Shown in pieces: positions 1-11,215 of a stretch of 64,000 nt of DNA. The stretch is from contig CP137672.1 of NCBI GenBank assembly GCA_037976565.1, forward strand, positions 34,054,737-34,118,736, given 5' to 3'. Made by a program: the position numbers and the translations under genes. Under the pieces are notes generated by a model that had not been told where the DNA came from, made no database searches, and saw only the letters and a program-made list of their open reading frames with translations. Origin of the DNA: Mesocentrotus franciscanus (taxonomy: Eukaryota; Echinodermata; Echinoidea; Camarodonta; Strongylocentrotidae). Numbering within the stretch: the first letter of the stretch is position 1; each line of letters opens with the position of its first letter.

Positions 1-1449
1 ATATAAAGACAGAATTGCGTACTGAAAGACCAAATTGGCGACGGGACACATTTTGATCCTTGCAACATACATAAAATGGTTAAAATTGCTCCAAAAAACT
101 TTAAAAATTGCTCCAAAAAAAAAAAAATACGAGCGGGCCGAAAATGACGAGCGGGCGGTCGAGGACAACCAAATGATTTTTTTGGGGGGGCCTTATCCAG
201 ACCTATTTTAATCAACTTCTTAATTGCAAGATATTCTATTCAGATTATTCAAAGGGGGAAAGTAAATTTGACAAACTGACAATATTCAATATTATGGGAA
301 ATTCATTGCTTTCATTGCTGTAAATTAACAAAATAATGTATAAATGTTTTTTTTTTAATGTCCCTAGTGATTTTTGTTGTGCCATTCATTCTCTTCAATG
401 AAGATTTTTATCGAAACATATTGAATAATCATCACATCTGAAACAAAAGTCTTGATGGTTAACACAACACATACATACTAAAAAGAAATACAATGCTGGA
501 AAAGTATGATACCTTTCCATGGCCTGAGAAACAGACAGAAGCCCAGTTTCTTCTGGAAAATATTTAAATCTCTCAATCCAACCCCCCCCCCTCCCCCCTC
601 CCCCACTCTGTCAATTGGCATGACCTTTCCAAAATTCCAAAATAGGAACAAACGAGTGCGCAATTAAACTCGACAGTTTGTCACTGAAAATACCAAATGA
701 CAGTCACAGGCTTTCTTCTCCGTTTCTAATACTGGAATGATGGCCCATCAAGAACTCTTTTTCATTATTCCTATACTCTGCCTTTTCTGTGCACATATAT
801 CCTCAAACAGGAATCTAGATAAAGATCAATGTGCTTTTAATCTAGACAAAATTGCACTTTTCCACCCCTGTCATTATCCTCTTCCTGTTTCAAAGCTCAA
901 ATACATAACTTTTCATCTTTTCAAATATTTTCTAAGTTGGTGATGGCAGTTATGTCATAAGAAGAAAAAAAAAAAAACAGAAGTATACATCATTCTATCA
1001 ATGAATTTTTGTTTAAATATTGCAAATCAGTAGGCTTCTGTATTATTCTGTACAGTTTCAGCTTAAGAGCAAAACCACTCAAAAATTATGAGAAGTCCTC
1101 TTCTATATAATTATAGTAAAAATTGTTTTTGACATCCTGCCCTGAGTAAAATTAGCTTTCTGTTCTCAAGGGCTTTTTACCTTGTTCCCCTTCTTTTTTA
1201 AATACAATAGTAATGATATCCTTGCAATCAAGTTTAATTTTTCTACTTTTTCCACAAGTTCTTTTCAGTTTGCAACCTCTCTTTGAGCCTCCAGATTGAA
1301 AATACTCTCTATTCTTTAATATTAAATCTACCCAACTGAAACAAACAGAACACAACAAAAACTCATGCGAGACTTGCGAGTGAATGCATTTTTCCTCTTA
1401 CAATTACATGTCTAAAACAAAACAAAAACAAAAATAAGAATTCACTTAC
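1..1449. other. Non-coding stretch with homopolymer tracts
   Basis: No convincing gene. There are A-runs near 115-127 and 965-980 and a C-rich tract at 581-604. A possible further minus-strand exon lies at about 1187-1338: it has a pyrimidine-rich acceptor (ctgtttgtttcag), about 50 open codons rich in Lys and Arg, and a GTAAAA donor. Its phase does not match the upstream exon at 1450-1548, so it is not called as a gene. Confidence 0.4.
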
Positions 1450-1548
1450 TCGACTAAGTGGTCTCTTGACTTGCCTAACCTTTGGCAGGTCGCGAGAGCG
1501 TTTCCGTGGACGAGGGGGCCACGGTTTCTTGCGATACTCCACCACCAT
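1450..1548 (-). CDS. Candidate first coding exon of an unknown basic protein
   Basis: On the minus strand an ATG at 1548 in good context (CCAAGATGG) opens 33 codons that begin MVVEYRKKPWPPRPRKR and are very rich in Arg, Lys and Pro. The open frame runs exactly to a consensus GTAAGT donor at 1449-1444, giving a phase-0 exon. The density of basic residues followed by a perfect donor is unlike the surrounding AT-rich DNA. I do not recognise the protein. The following exon was not found with confidence, because the acceptor near 1338 is out of phase. It may be a real first exon or a chance open frame. Confidence 0.4.
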
Positions 1549-1559
1549 CTTGGTGGAAT

Positions 1560-2700
1560 GTTTCTAATTCTCAAGTGAACTCTTCAGTGCTATGCTACCG
1601 GCCTTCCAAAGTTCCGCAAGTGACGGAGAAGCAATCGTATACCACCACAACCACAGGTGGTTGGTTATTGAGAAGTTCTTTTACTGTCCTCAAAGAAGAA
1701 TTCCATTTATTTGAGAAGGGTTAGGTGTTCATAGTTGAACTTGCAAGAATTCTTGAGAAATCAAAAAGAGCACAATTCAATGCTGTCTTTTTGTTTACAG
1801 ATATTCTTGTACTGTCATCAAAGATGATTTCAGATTTAGATTTAGCACAATAGTACATCCAGAAATTCACCACTAACTGCTGGTTACTGAGTTCTTCTAG
1901 CGTCTTCAGAACAAATTCCCATAGATTTCAAAGAAGAGGTTCATCAGCTTCATAGTTGAAATCTTAATAATATCAAATCCAGATATTCTGAGGTAAACAT
2001 TGTCAATCTGTAAGAACAACTCAGCTTCTGAATTGGAAGATTTCTACATCCACAATTTTACCAGCAAAGTTGCGGTGCGACTCACTGGTAAGGAACTCTT
2101 ACGAAGATTACCAATGTCCTGTTTGTCACATACAGCACATACTACTGACATACCTCAATGGCAAACAACCAAAGTGACACTACAAGGTACTTCCACCACA
2201 CTGTTTTGGCTCATTGTCATGTGAAACAATTGAATCAAATTCTAAATTTTGAAACTTTGATTTCTTCTTCCTCCACTTTAAACGAACCAAGTATTCATGG
2301 CTAGCCACTAAATTAAAAATTAAAAAAATTAGGTATGTTCTATCCTGCTGAAATGGCAGACAAGAAAAGTTAAAGTTCGGAAGCAAGGCATGGATCAAAC
2401 CAAAGGTCTTATCCTCACAAAGTCTGTTGAAATCCTTTTCGGAAACATTCACAGCTTGTCAAGGACCTCTTTAAAAGCTGGCTCGAAATCAAATGAAACA
2501 ACTTGGTACTCCTGTAGGCTGTAAGAAACTTGGCAATCTTCTTGACAAGACCATTCAGATCCAGAAAAAAGATTGAGAGACTAAAGAGCAGCTGACTTGG
2601 CTACTTCCTACAAGAGTTCTGAGCATCGTGTCACTAGCATCACAAAGTAACTTGCTTGCGCACCCATGACTCGTGACAAGCACTCCCTCTAGTGTTCGTC
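1560..2700. other. Diverged internal repeats, possibly decayed coding sequence
   Basis: Two diverged blocks resemble each other: about 1665-1735 (tggttattgagaagttc) and about 1880-1965 (tggttactgagttcttc). Both end near catagttgaa. On the minus strand the second block translates to a stretch (LKTLEELSNQQL) that loosely recalls the start of a death-fold domain, but stops follow quickly. I cannot support a gene here. Confidence 0.25.
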
Positions 2701-4140
2701 TAGAGAGCAGGATGAGTCATGCAAGCCAGCACTTCTTGTCACATGGAAGTGTGCAGTACATTAAGTCTGAACCAATGCCAGATCCGCAACACAACAGAAA
2801 GGCCAGCAAAGGTTCAATGAAGACAAATTAAGTTCAGATCATCCATCATCAATTTAACCATAAATAAAATGCTATTCTCACATTATAAGAAAAAGCAAAA
2901 CCAGAATTCTCCTCCAAATGACACTTTGATTGCTAGTCCAAACACGAACCACATGGTAAAAACTGTGGTTAATTAAATAAATTCCAGTTTTATCTTGAAT
3001 TAATAATCTGGATACCACATGAAAAACATGAGTTTTTAATCATGTTCCTTACACCGATTTAAAAGGAAATCCAACCTTGATAGCAAACTACTCTACATGA
3101 AGGAGAAATATCAGTGAAGTAGACTGGTGAAAGTTTGAATGAAATCGGATAAAACATGAGAAAGCTATGAATTTTTCAAAGTTGTGATTACTGTAGGTAT
3201 GGGCTCTTCAAATAGGCTAAATTGGTAATGTCTCTGTGATGTAGAGGTGGACAACTTTCCCATTCGTTCCAACACACAAAATGACTAAAATTTCATTTTT
3301 TTTTTTCAAAAATGAATGACTCAGGATGGTCTATTCTCTTTAGAGCACATACAGTATATAACAATATGTTATCCATAATATATTTTGAGTATAGTGCCCA
3401 ATGGGAGAAGGCAGTTAGGAGAAACACAGAAATTAATGATATTTTTGCACATGACAAATGGGAGAGTTATCCACCATTACGTCACAATCTATTGATCAAA
3501 CTGCCAATTTAAGACTCCCATAGACTTAGTGATCTCATATTTCAAACATTCACAACATTTTTATTATTATTCTGATTTATTTCAAACTTTGGCCATTCTG
3601 TATATCTCATTTTCCTGCTTTCATGCAAATGAACTTAATATTACAAGGGTTGGATGACCCTTTAAAGCTAAACATTTGGTTGGTGTGTTAACAGTTTGAA
3701 AGAAAAAAATGTTTAAAGGTGCTATGGGAAGGAAATGATGAACATATGCATGTTTGTTATTGTTGGAAAGCTTATGTTTTAAGGAATACAAATATATTGA
3801 ATGACATAATTTTGCATTTTTTGTTAAATTATTATTAGACTTAGAAAGATCAATAGTGTGAGCAGAGGAACCCGGAAGCGTTGATATTCTCGATATCGAC
3901 ATAATGTATGTGACGTATTTCCGTGGACTATTACTAATCCCGGAAGTACAATGCACTATTTCAATGTAAATACGTACACAAACACGGGTCATTTTTTTAA
4001 GTAGATTTTGCAATTTCGGTCATATTTAATAAAGTGTTTTATCGAATTTACAATAGATTAATTAAAATTCTATCAATTACATAAACATTGGTTACTTCCC
4101 GATGTTTGGATTCCTTGAAATATTGACGTTTGGTACTGTA
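2701..4140. other. No gene recognised
   Basis: AT-rich sequence with short open frames only. The part at about 3000-3640 has the look of a dispersed repeat but shows no inverted ends or target duplication. The 130-codon minus-strand frame at 3621-4013 has no domain signature and biased, non-coding-like composition. Confidence 0.4.
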
Positions 4141-4514
4141 AAATTGATCGGCGTCTTGCAGATCCTGACACACGGCTTCGCCGATGTTTTGTTTTGAACA
4201 TTAGCGAACTTGAATTTCGCGGCACGGGGAAAACTTGCGATAGCTCAGTCATTCGTAGTGCAGTGCAGTGCAGTGTTCATGGTGTTTTAGTGCATGACTC
4301 GTGACATTTTTGGTAGATAAGTTCTCGGTTTTAAATTAGCTGAAGTTTGCCGATTGAAAATATTATGCAAAGAGACCGCGATCACGATGCAGGTGAGATA
4401 AAATGGTTGTTTTTCTCGGCTTGTAAATTACTAGTAGTTGAAATGTCTGCCGATCCAAAAGAAAAAAAACTCGGCTAAGAGACGTCGATCAAGATGCAGG
4501 TGTGTGATGGGTGA

Positions 4515-4589
4515 ATGGGCGCTTGTTCAGAATCATATCCCTACTTTGACCCTGTAACTCCGGCGTATAAGAAAATTGACACGAAACAG
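4515..4589 (+). CDS. Exon-like fragment sharing a motif with the opposite strand
   Basis: The frame GACSESYPYFDPVTPAYKK continues to a CAG followed by a GTAAGA donor at 4590, as expected for an exon end. The first half (4517-4565) is an inverted copy of 4696-4747, which encodes GACSESYPYFD on the minus strand. Two open protein readings of the same arm suggest that a real exon was duplicated head to head. The upstream boundary is unclear, because a stop codon lies just before the ATG at 4515. The protein is not recognised. Confidence 0.35.
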
Positions 4590-4747
4590 GTAAGAAACAT
4601 AACCACTTTTAAATCATGGCCATTATTTGAACAATTGATGAATATTTACTTGATTTGGGGTATGTTTTAGTACTTATAGTAGTAGGGTATCTCTACGCCG
4701 GATCGAGTTACGTGGTCAAAGTAGGGATATGATTCTGAACAAGCGCC
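4517..4747. repeat. Inverted repeat of about 50 bp with coding potential
   Basis: The arm at 4517-4565 (gggcgcttgttcagaatc...) is complementary to 4696-4747 (...gattctgaacaagcgcc) over about 50 bp with a few mismatches. About 130 bp separate the arms. Both arms read GACSESYPYFD on their own strand. Confidence 0.75.
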
Positions 4748-5002
4748 GGTGAATGTAGTAATACGGCAGATCGCGGTGCTTTCACCCACGAGTTGAGAGT
4801 TGCCCGGTCCAGCCCGGCGTACTTCTGCCTCTGGGGCAGTGATATGGACCGCGTCATGATTTTTAGTGTTCACATTTTCGTCGTCTTCAAATTCGCCCAA
4901 TTTACCATCATCTTCACTTTCTCCACCATTATCACTGCTACTAACTTCTTTTTCATCATACTCCAAGATCGTTTCGAGTTCATCTGAGCTGTCTTCTGTC
5001 AT
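4667..5002 (-). CDS. Hypothetical acidic N-terminal exon
   Basis: An ATG-initiated frame of 111 codons begins MTEDSSDELETILEYDEKE. About residues 1-50 are strongly acidic and Ser-rich, as in disordered N-termini of nuclear proteins. The frame then reaches a GACSESYPYFD segment inside the inverted-repeat arm and ends in a Tyr-rich tail. A consensus CRE (TGACGTCA, 5136-5143) lies about 135 bp upstream, which fits a promoter. The tail after the arm may be an artefact of the inverted duplication: an earlier donor (GTGAAAG, near the residues SQLVG) could end the true exon. I do not recognise the family. Confidence 0.4.
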   Translation of the reverse strand: MTEDSSDELETILEYDEKEVSSSDNGGESEDDGKLGEFEDDENVNTKNHDAVHITAPEAEVRRAGPGNSQLVGESTAICRITTFTGACSESYPYFDHVTRSGVEIPYYYKY

Positions 5003-5135
5003 TTTTACTGATAATTAATATCCCGGTATAATGTCTGTACTTTCACTCTGATATTTCTTGCTTATACTTGCACAGTGCTATATCTGAATGCGAAAAGAAT
5101 GCGCGCGGTGGCCGTGTTGTGAATAGTCCACGAAA

Positions 5136-5143
5136 TGACGTCA
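5136..5143. promoter_or_regulatory. CRE-like palindrome TGACGTCA
   Basis: A perfect 8-bp CREB/ATF consensus lies in a locally GC-richer block (about 5095-5165), upstream of the minus-strand acidic exon. Its spacing fits a core-promoter-proximal site. An 8-mer can occur by chance, so activity is inference only. Confidence 0.35.
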
Positions 5144-5149
5144 CATGAC

Positions 5150-7590
5150 CAAGCCCCCTTGAGGTATCGTGGACGAAATTCTCTCAAAAAAACTTGACTC
5201 GTAACTTCATTTCATTATTTCTCCTTCCCCTTATGCTTTTGGACAATGAACTTAAAAACAAATGTGAAGAACTGAAAATAACCTTTCGAATGATACCTAA
5301 TTCAATATGAATGGATAGCACCTTTAATGCTGAATTTAAAAGAAAATACATGTACATGTAAGCTCTTACAAACAATTTCTTTCTTTTCTCTTTCCTTTTC
5401 TCTTCCAGGTTCACACGAAACACGAGAGGTAAGTGTTTGAATGATTCAAAACAAAAGTTTTACTCTTTGTCACCAAAATGAAACTCTATCTTCTCTCGGC
5501 CTTTCTGGAGACATGGATACATTTCCAGCAGACATACCTGGTAAATTACAGTGTGGAAGCAGGAAGTACTAAATGTAGTTTCCCTCTCTTGGAAATAAGT
5601 TGGTATCACTATACAAAGGTTACTGAAAGGATAATACCGATGAATCAGTGATGTGAACTAAACACAATGCAATGTACATTTGTAACATATTTCAGTATCT
5701 CCTAAATTAATATTTTAAAAATGATAACAGGTATTGACTCTAGAATATATATTTTACAAAAATAAAGTAAGAGGGCCCTGTATCATAAAAAGTTATGATT
5801 GATTGTATCTCCCCAAATCATTCATAATTATCTCCTTCCAGGCTTCAATCAACCATTACTTACATTAAATAGAAACTTACAATAAATTTTAAGTCACAGA
5901 TGCATGTACATTTGAACATACATTGTACATGTAATGTACATGTACATAATGTATGGTAAGACATAGTTAATTGCAGCAGGATTTTTACAATTGACTGTCA
6001 GTAGATTTTTATGTTAAAGGACGATGATCTCATAATTGATATTAAAGTACAGAGAAGTGCTGATAAAACATGAGTAGATAAATATTATTGAAATGACATG
6101 AAGTTTATATCCTGTAGTGTCTTATTTGTTCTACATAGAACAGTGTCCTTGCATTCAGATCGATATGACCTACATGTAGTAAGGTCTGGATATATAAACA
6201 AACTATGATGAAGATTTGCTAAACCTTATGCATCATCTGCAGGCACAGGGTGAATACTTTCAAGTGGACAAGACTATTCTCCCACACTCGGGTGCTTTGC
6301 CTCATATTTGTACATGCACTGCCCATGGTGCTACCTGCATAATAATTTCTTTTCTTCAGATTTCTGTCTGCTGTCCAATGTCCTGTGTGTACATGTACAT
6401 GTAATCTAATCAGACTCGCTGCCTTCAACAATAATATTTCCTGTTTTTCACAATATCAGATAACTTTCACTTTTGACAGATCGAATCAATTTTATTTTCT
6501 TTCTATTTAAAACACTGATGAATCTGAAATCATCTTTATGTTAGATGCAATACGTAGTTACGTACATGTAAGTAAGTCCACCCATCCCCTGCCTATTAAT
6601 ACTTTCCATATGAATGGTCAAGAACAAAATTTTACTTTCATTTTCACTTCCTTTTCATGCTCCAATTGAATTATAAGCAATATTTACTACATGTAGGTAT
6701 TTTCCAGCTTTCAGACATCCTATTGATCCAATGCTCTAACCTTGCACTCAATGGAACATACTGTACATGTACAGCAGGACTATCTGGAATAAACACTGAA
6801 AATCTAAGAACTCAAGGCTCGTTCACATACAATGCAGAAAACTGTGGCAGTTTTTTCAGATGATATATATATATATATATATATATATGTCATGTCAGAG
6901 TTGAGAATTCTTGCACTTATATATATATATATATATAAGTGTATTGCGCTTTACATTTCTTTATCTTATAATGCCGTACACCTACAAAAAATGCTGTGGG
7001 TTTCCCCTGGTCAGGTGTGAACAAGCCTTCACTGAATTCATAGGGCCTATGGGATGTAGGAACAGTCAATTGGTGGCCTTGTTCAAACATGCTGCCCAAA
7101 ATTTCCTCATGGGAAAAATAACATGGCAAAGAGGCGTCTGCTTCACAAATCTGCATGTTATAAAACACATAACAAGTGAGTTCGCTTTAATATGGGCCTT
7201 TGTTGTGCGCAGCTACTTTTTCACGTCCACTTTTTCAATAATTTACAAGGTACAAATTTTACTCTGCTACAGTGGGTATTAATGAGGTGGTTTACCTGGT
7301 CACGTGTGAACAAGGCTAAAAGACTTTTTAGAAGATACAATGTATGGGACAAAGACAAACAATGTATGGTACAAAGACAAACAATGTATGGGGCAAAGAC
7401 AAACAATGGACAAGAAAGAATCAATGCTGATCAATTTAATCTGTAGGCCTATAATTCCCACAGAAAGCTCACAGATTTACAAAGACTAAAGAAGAATGAC
7501 AGTTGAGCTGTGTAGAGGTGAGTTTGAAAGGAAGGTGTAGGAGATCATCATGTAATCCTATCAGTAGATACTGGCTAGCAACCTTGTACA
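5150..7590. other. Intergenic or intronic, rich in TGTACA motifs and TA repeats
   Basis: No gene recognised. The interval contains several acatgtacatgta tracts (for example 5346-5360, 5920-5950, 6390-6402, 6768-6775), (TA)n runs at 6866-6888 and 6918-6938, and three approximately 23-bp direct repeats (acaaagacaaacaatgtatg) at about 7345-7410. Confidence 0.5.
6914..6941. repeat. Perfect AT-rich palindrome
   Basis: CACTTATATA...TATATAAGTG is a (TA)n run bounded by matching non-TA arms, so the whole 28 bp is self-complementary and could extrude as a cruciform. A second (TA)n run sits 30 bp to the left. Confidence 0.8.
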
Positions 7591-7597
7591 CTTTGTA

Positions 7598-7682
7598 ATA
7601 TTATCTGTTTGGAGCCAGAAGGGCATTAACTCATATCATTTCACACAGAGTTAACAACCTTCTGGTTCCAAACAGATAATAT
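7598..7682. repeat. 85-bp hairpin sharing a core with 9904-9970
   Basis: The left arm atattatctgtttggagcc pairs with the right arm ggttccaaacagataatat. Inside the stem is GAGCCAGAAGGGCATTAA, which also forms the left arm of the hairpin at 9904-9970. The shared core suggests a small dispersed foldback element. Confidence 0.75.
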
Positions 7683-8423
7683 GATGATTATGCTTTAGGC
7701 TTTCTCTACAACCATACTTGTACAGTATAAGAACATATTGAGGTATGAATTCTCCATCTACACCATCTACATGTACATGGAATCTACGGTAGGATAACTA
7801 CCCCCTGGGCTACATGATGGCATTACTTTCTGTCTACGAAATGAAACTAGCTTTGCCTTTAGAGTCTAGAGACTATACGGGGGAAAACAAATTCGGCCAT
7901 GATTTTGCATGTTTCGTTATAACAAAATAACAAATACATCGGTATGTGGGACAACAGTAAAAGTATTCACTCACATTTATTTAAATACTTTTCAGTTATA
8001 AATAACACAATTTTAATTGGAATTACATTTTTTTTAATGGGATTGCATTGTCCATGATAAAAATTTGGGACAGAAAAAAAGACTGAATAACATATTACGT
8101 ACCAACTTGGTCGCTAGCAGTATGATGGCTATTAAATTAAAGGAAAAACACAACTTATTGTTACAGCTTACAATATGGCTTTAAGAAATTAGCCCCTTTT
8201 TTTCAAAAGTAGCCCCTTGGTTTTTTGGAGCAACAGGAAAAGTAGCCCCCATAACAAAATTAATTCCTAGCCTCAGGGTGGGGCATTGCTTCATTAGAGA
8301 GAGACATGCAGAATAGTAAATGGTTTGAAAAGCAAAGCCTGAGAGTGAAAGAGAAAACCAATTACCACTTTTTTCTTGACTTTCATTTTTAAAGGTACCG
8401 GTAAAATGGTTATAGAGACTCAC
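7683..8423. other. No gene; degenerate agtagcccc repeats at the right end
   Basis: AT-rich DNA. Near 8190-8250 there are three imperfect copies of agtagcccc(c/t)t separated by T-runs, similar in style to the gcccc minisatellites elsewhere in the window. Confidence 0.4.
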
Positions 8424-8512
8424 CACATCCACTGATTCCACACGGATAAGTCTGGCCATGGTGTTTTCTACCCTTCTAAATCCACTCTCACTGATACGAA
8501 TCCTGAGCACTC
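8424..8512 (-). CDS. Candidate internal exon
   Basis: On the minus strand an 89-bp open segment lies between a tgttag acceptor and a perfect GTGAGT donor (8423-8418). The frame reads LRIRISESGFRRVENTMARL followed by IRVESVDV and ends on a codon boundary. Alternating hydrophobic and charged residues with no low-complexity bias look protein-like. The weak pyrimidine tract before the acceptor and the absence of identified neighbouring exons keep this tentative. I do not recognise the protein. Confidence 0.35.
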
Positions 8513-9007
8513 CTAACAACCTTAACCTTTCCTAGAAACTCAGTTCAAAAGCTTTCCAGAGCATGGATGAGAGCATTTTAACATAATCATGTTAATCACG
8601 TAGGAAGAGTCAGCAGAAGTTAGTCCAACCAGAAGTTTGTTTGGTCCAATGTCAATCCTATATGTACATGGTACAGTGCTCTCCAAAGTTTAGCCTTTGA
8701 GAAAGAAAGTAACAATGAGAAAGAAACAATGCCAGCAAACCACTCAGCTATCAAGACTGCAATCATTGTACAGTATAAGAAATTCCCAGGGAACACCTAC
8801 ATGTACATGTAAATAGTGCTCGTATCTGTTGACAGTAGCACTTCCCTAAACTTCCTATTCATGTTCATTAGAGCTTGGAAAGGATATCTACCTGGCCTCA
8901 ATTTGGCGCATGTTCCATTTTATCTCCGTCGGGAAAGGAAGGAAACAAAGAAGTCAAGATTGTTTGTGTGTCTATTCAGCTAAAATTATTCCACACAGTA
9001 TGATTAT

Positions 9008-9412
9008 GTTAAAGGTAAAGACCAGTTTGGGAAATGCCCTCTCTCAAAAAATGAAATGGAAGCTCTCATTACCAATCATGTGAAAGAATATGTTTTGACT
9101 AATACGTGATGATACAAATTTTGCGGGAAAGTCTGGAAACCGCCTACTAATTGATATATTTGGTAAATTATTATATCTATTGGGACCAAATAGATATCGT
9201 GCACGTGGTCGCGTAGTCCCATATACATCTTTCTGTGTGCAGTGCTTGTAACATTACCAAGACTGGGCCAAATTTCTTATCATTTTGATGATTCCAGAAC
9301 CTTGCAGTACACACCAATACTTATATGCTAGATGATCAACCTTTTCTGATCGATTCCACAACGTTTCTTTCACAATGCAATCGCATGACCAGAACTGGTC
9401 TTTATCTTTAAC
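9008..9412. mobile_element. MITE with GTTAAAGRTAAAGACCAGTT ends
   Basis: The left end gttaaaggtaaagaccagtt and the reverse complement of the right end (gttaaagataaagaccagtt) form a TIR of about 20 bp with one mismatch. The 405-bp body has no ORF. A diverged inverted partial copy covers 23441-23640, which confirms that the sequence is dispersed. Confidence 0.8.
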
Positions 9413-9732
9413 ACCCACTCAATCCAGGCACATGTAATGTAGAAGAATCGATTGGTAGGATGATCAGATAAACTTTCCACTTAGTTGTCTCTAATTATTA
9501 AAGTTGGATCACTGATACCGGTATACACTGTAGTAGGCCTCTACAGTATAACAAGAACAGGTAAAATTTTCCAAATTGGATTCCTGGCATCAACTAAATT
9601 CCTTCCTGCACATAGTGCCCAAAACATATACGCCCAAGCAACTAATTAAGAGAGCCCACCCCTGTAAAAAAAAAATCCTGTCACAGGCCTACTACCTCTG
9701 TCCAGATGTCTGTCTGCACACCCCCCTCTTCC

Positions 9733-9755
9733 CCTCTCTCTCTCTCTCTCTCTCT
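9733..9755. repeat. (CT)n microsatellite
   Basis: An uninterrupted CT run follows ccctcttccc, and a small (ATCA)n stretch follows at about 9761-9782. Confidence 0.9.
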
Positions 9756-9903
9756 ATTGATCAATTCATCAATCAATCAATCTACTCTCATTTAAAAGAA
9801 AACTGATTCAGAAAGCTCCATGTATAATATAATATGTAAAAGAAGGATAACTCAATTCTGTAATGTATGGGGGTGGGATTATCAAATTATTCCAATCCAC
9901 ACT

Positions 9904-9970
9904 GTCTGTTGAGAGCCAGAAGGGCATTAATTTTCATTCTTTTATTTAACATTCTTCTGGCTCACAACAA
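9904..9970. repeat. Second copy of the GAGCCAGAAGGGCATTAA hairpin
   Basis: The left arm ttgagagccagaag pairs with the right arm cttctggctcacaa across about 40 bp. The core is the same as in the hairpin at 7598-7682, but the flanking stem sequence differs. Confidence 0.65.
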
Positions 9971-10773
9971 CCAATATATAACTTATTATAAGGTATTATA
10001 TTTACTCCTTAGACTCATGCACTCCCTGAACACCTGTCCATTACAATTTTCACCCTAACCCACCACCGGGGTCAAGCCAACATGACCGCAGAGAGGAAAT
10101 GATATCATTCTTCTATCTGCCCACTCAATTCTCTGCTCATTCTAGTACTAGTCCAGTAGTCAACAGACAAAAAACCTTGCGCTTATTTGCTGATACAACC
10201 ACCTACATGTACATCAATATGTTTTACTCTTTAAAGACCCTATCCAAAGAAAATACAACTCTATATCAATGGAAAGCTGAATGAACGTAGAAAACAGAAA
10301 TATAAATGAATACAAAATATTTTCCGTCAGTATTGCACAAAAACAAATTAAAACCTCATTTTCCGCACCCTCCAAATTTCAGGTCAACAGGGGTCAAATT
10401 TGCAGCAGTTACGGTGACGACATAACATGTGGACCTGATCGACTGGCCCGTTTACATGTACATGTAGCTGAGACGATGCTTAATTACTGCAAAGCCATTA
10501 ATATATGCGTACTCCACATAAATGATGTGATCAAGTCCATAGCTCGTTTTTAGGTCGACAACTTCCGAATTTCAAAGCTTTAAAATTAGAGTTTTCAGAG
10601 GGCTGTTTCTCCTCGGACAGACAACGAAATAGCATATAATTGTTACGATTGTAATCTGTGGCTTATAAGCTTTCCGTTGATAACTTGATATATAATTCAT
10701 CTACCGGTATTTCATTTTTAATCTTTAATTGTGGGAAAGTCAAACTTGTAAAAAGAGACAAATTGTATTTATT

Positions 10774-11215
10774 TATACAGTAGTCTTGCGGTTGCACCAT
10801 GTGAGAGAGGGGGAGGATTGAGGAGTCCTGAAAAGGACTCTCGGTATTCTTTCTTGAGGGTGTGTAGTCCTGAAAAGGACTGTTGGTGTAGTCTTGAAAA
10901 AGACTGTTGGTTATCTTTCTTAGCTTATAGTTCTAAGGAGAACTATAGGGCCGGTTAGAGAGGATGGATGACGACGGATAGTCAACCTGTTCGAAACGTC
11001 GAGCCACTCCTACCATCCATCCTCTCCAACCGGCGCTATAGTTCTCCTTAGAACCATAAGCTAAGAAAGATAACCAACAGTCTTTTTCAAGACTACACCA
11101 ACAGTCCTTTTCAGGACTACACTACACACCCTCAAGAAAGAATACCGAGAGTCCTTTTCAGGACTCCTCAATCCTCCCCCTCTCTTACATGGTGCAACCG
11201 CAAGACTACTGTATA
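10774..11215. mobile_element. 442-bp foldback element with histone-3'-end-like stem-loops
   Basis: Two arms of about 195 bp (10774-10969 and about 11014-11215) are near-perfect reverse complements around a loop of about 43 bp. Each arm holds three 16-nt mini-palindromes. On the + strand of the right arm these are 11079-11094, 11103-11118 and 11150-11165, each a 6-bp stem closed by a TTTC tetraloop (AGTCCT-TTTC-AGGACT or AGTCTT-TTTC-AAGACT). CCAAC precedes the first two and ACAC follows them. CAAGAAAGA (11133-11141) lies 14 nt after the second. This matches the layout of metazoan replication-dependent histone pre-mRNA 3' ends (stem-loop, then a U7-binding purine element), except that the basal G-C pair is A-T. 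No histone ORF adjoins it. It could instead be a foldback transposon with palindromic subrepeats. Confidence 0.85.

Noticed and set aside
737..943. 68-codon frame with signal-peptide-like start (MMAHQELFFIIPILCLF)
   Set aside because: Hydrophobic start only; no further domain, donor or neighbour exon.
3621..4013. 130-codon minus-strand frame as a gene
   Set aside because: No recognisable domain, no splice or promoter support, AT-driven composition.
10824..11165. A histone gene
   Set aside because: Only 3'-end-like hairpins are present; no histone-fold coding sequence on either strand nearby.
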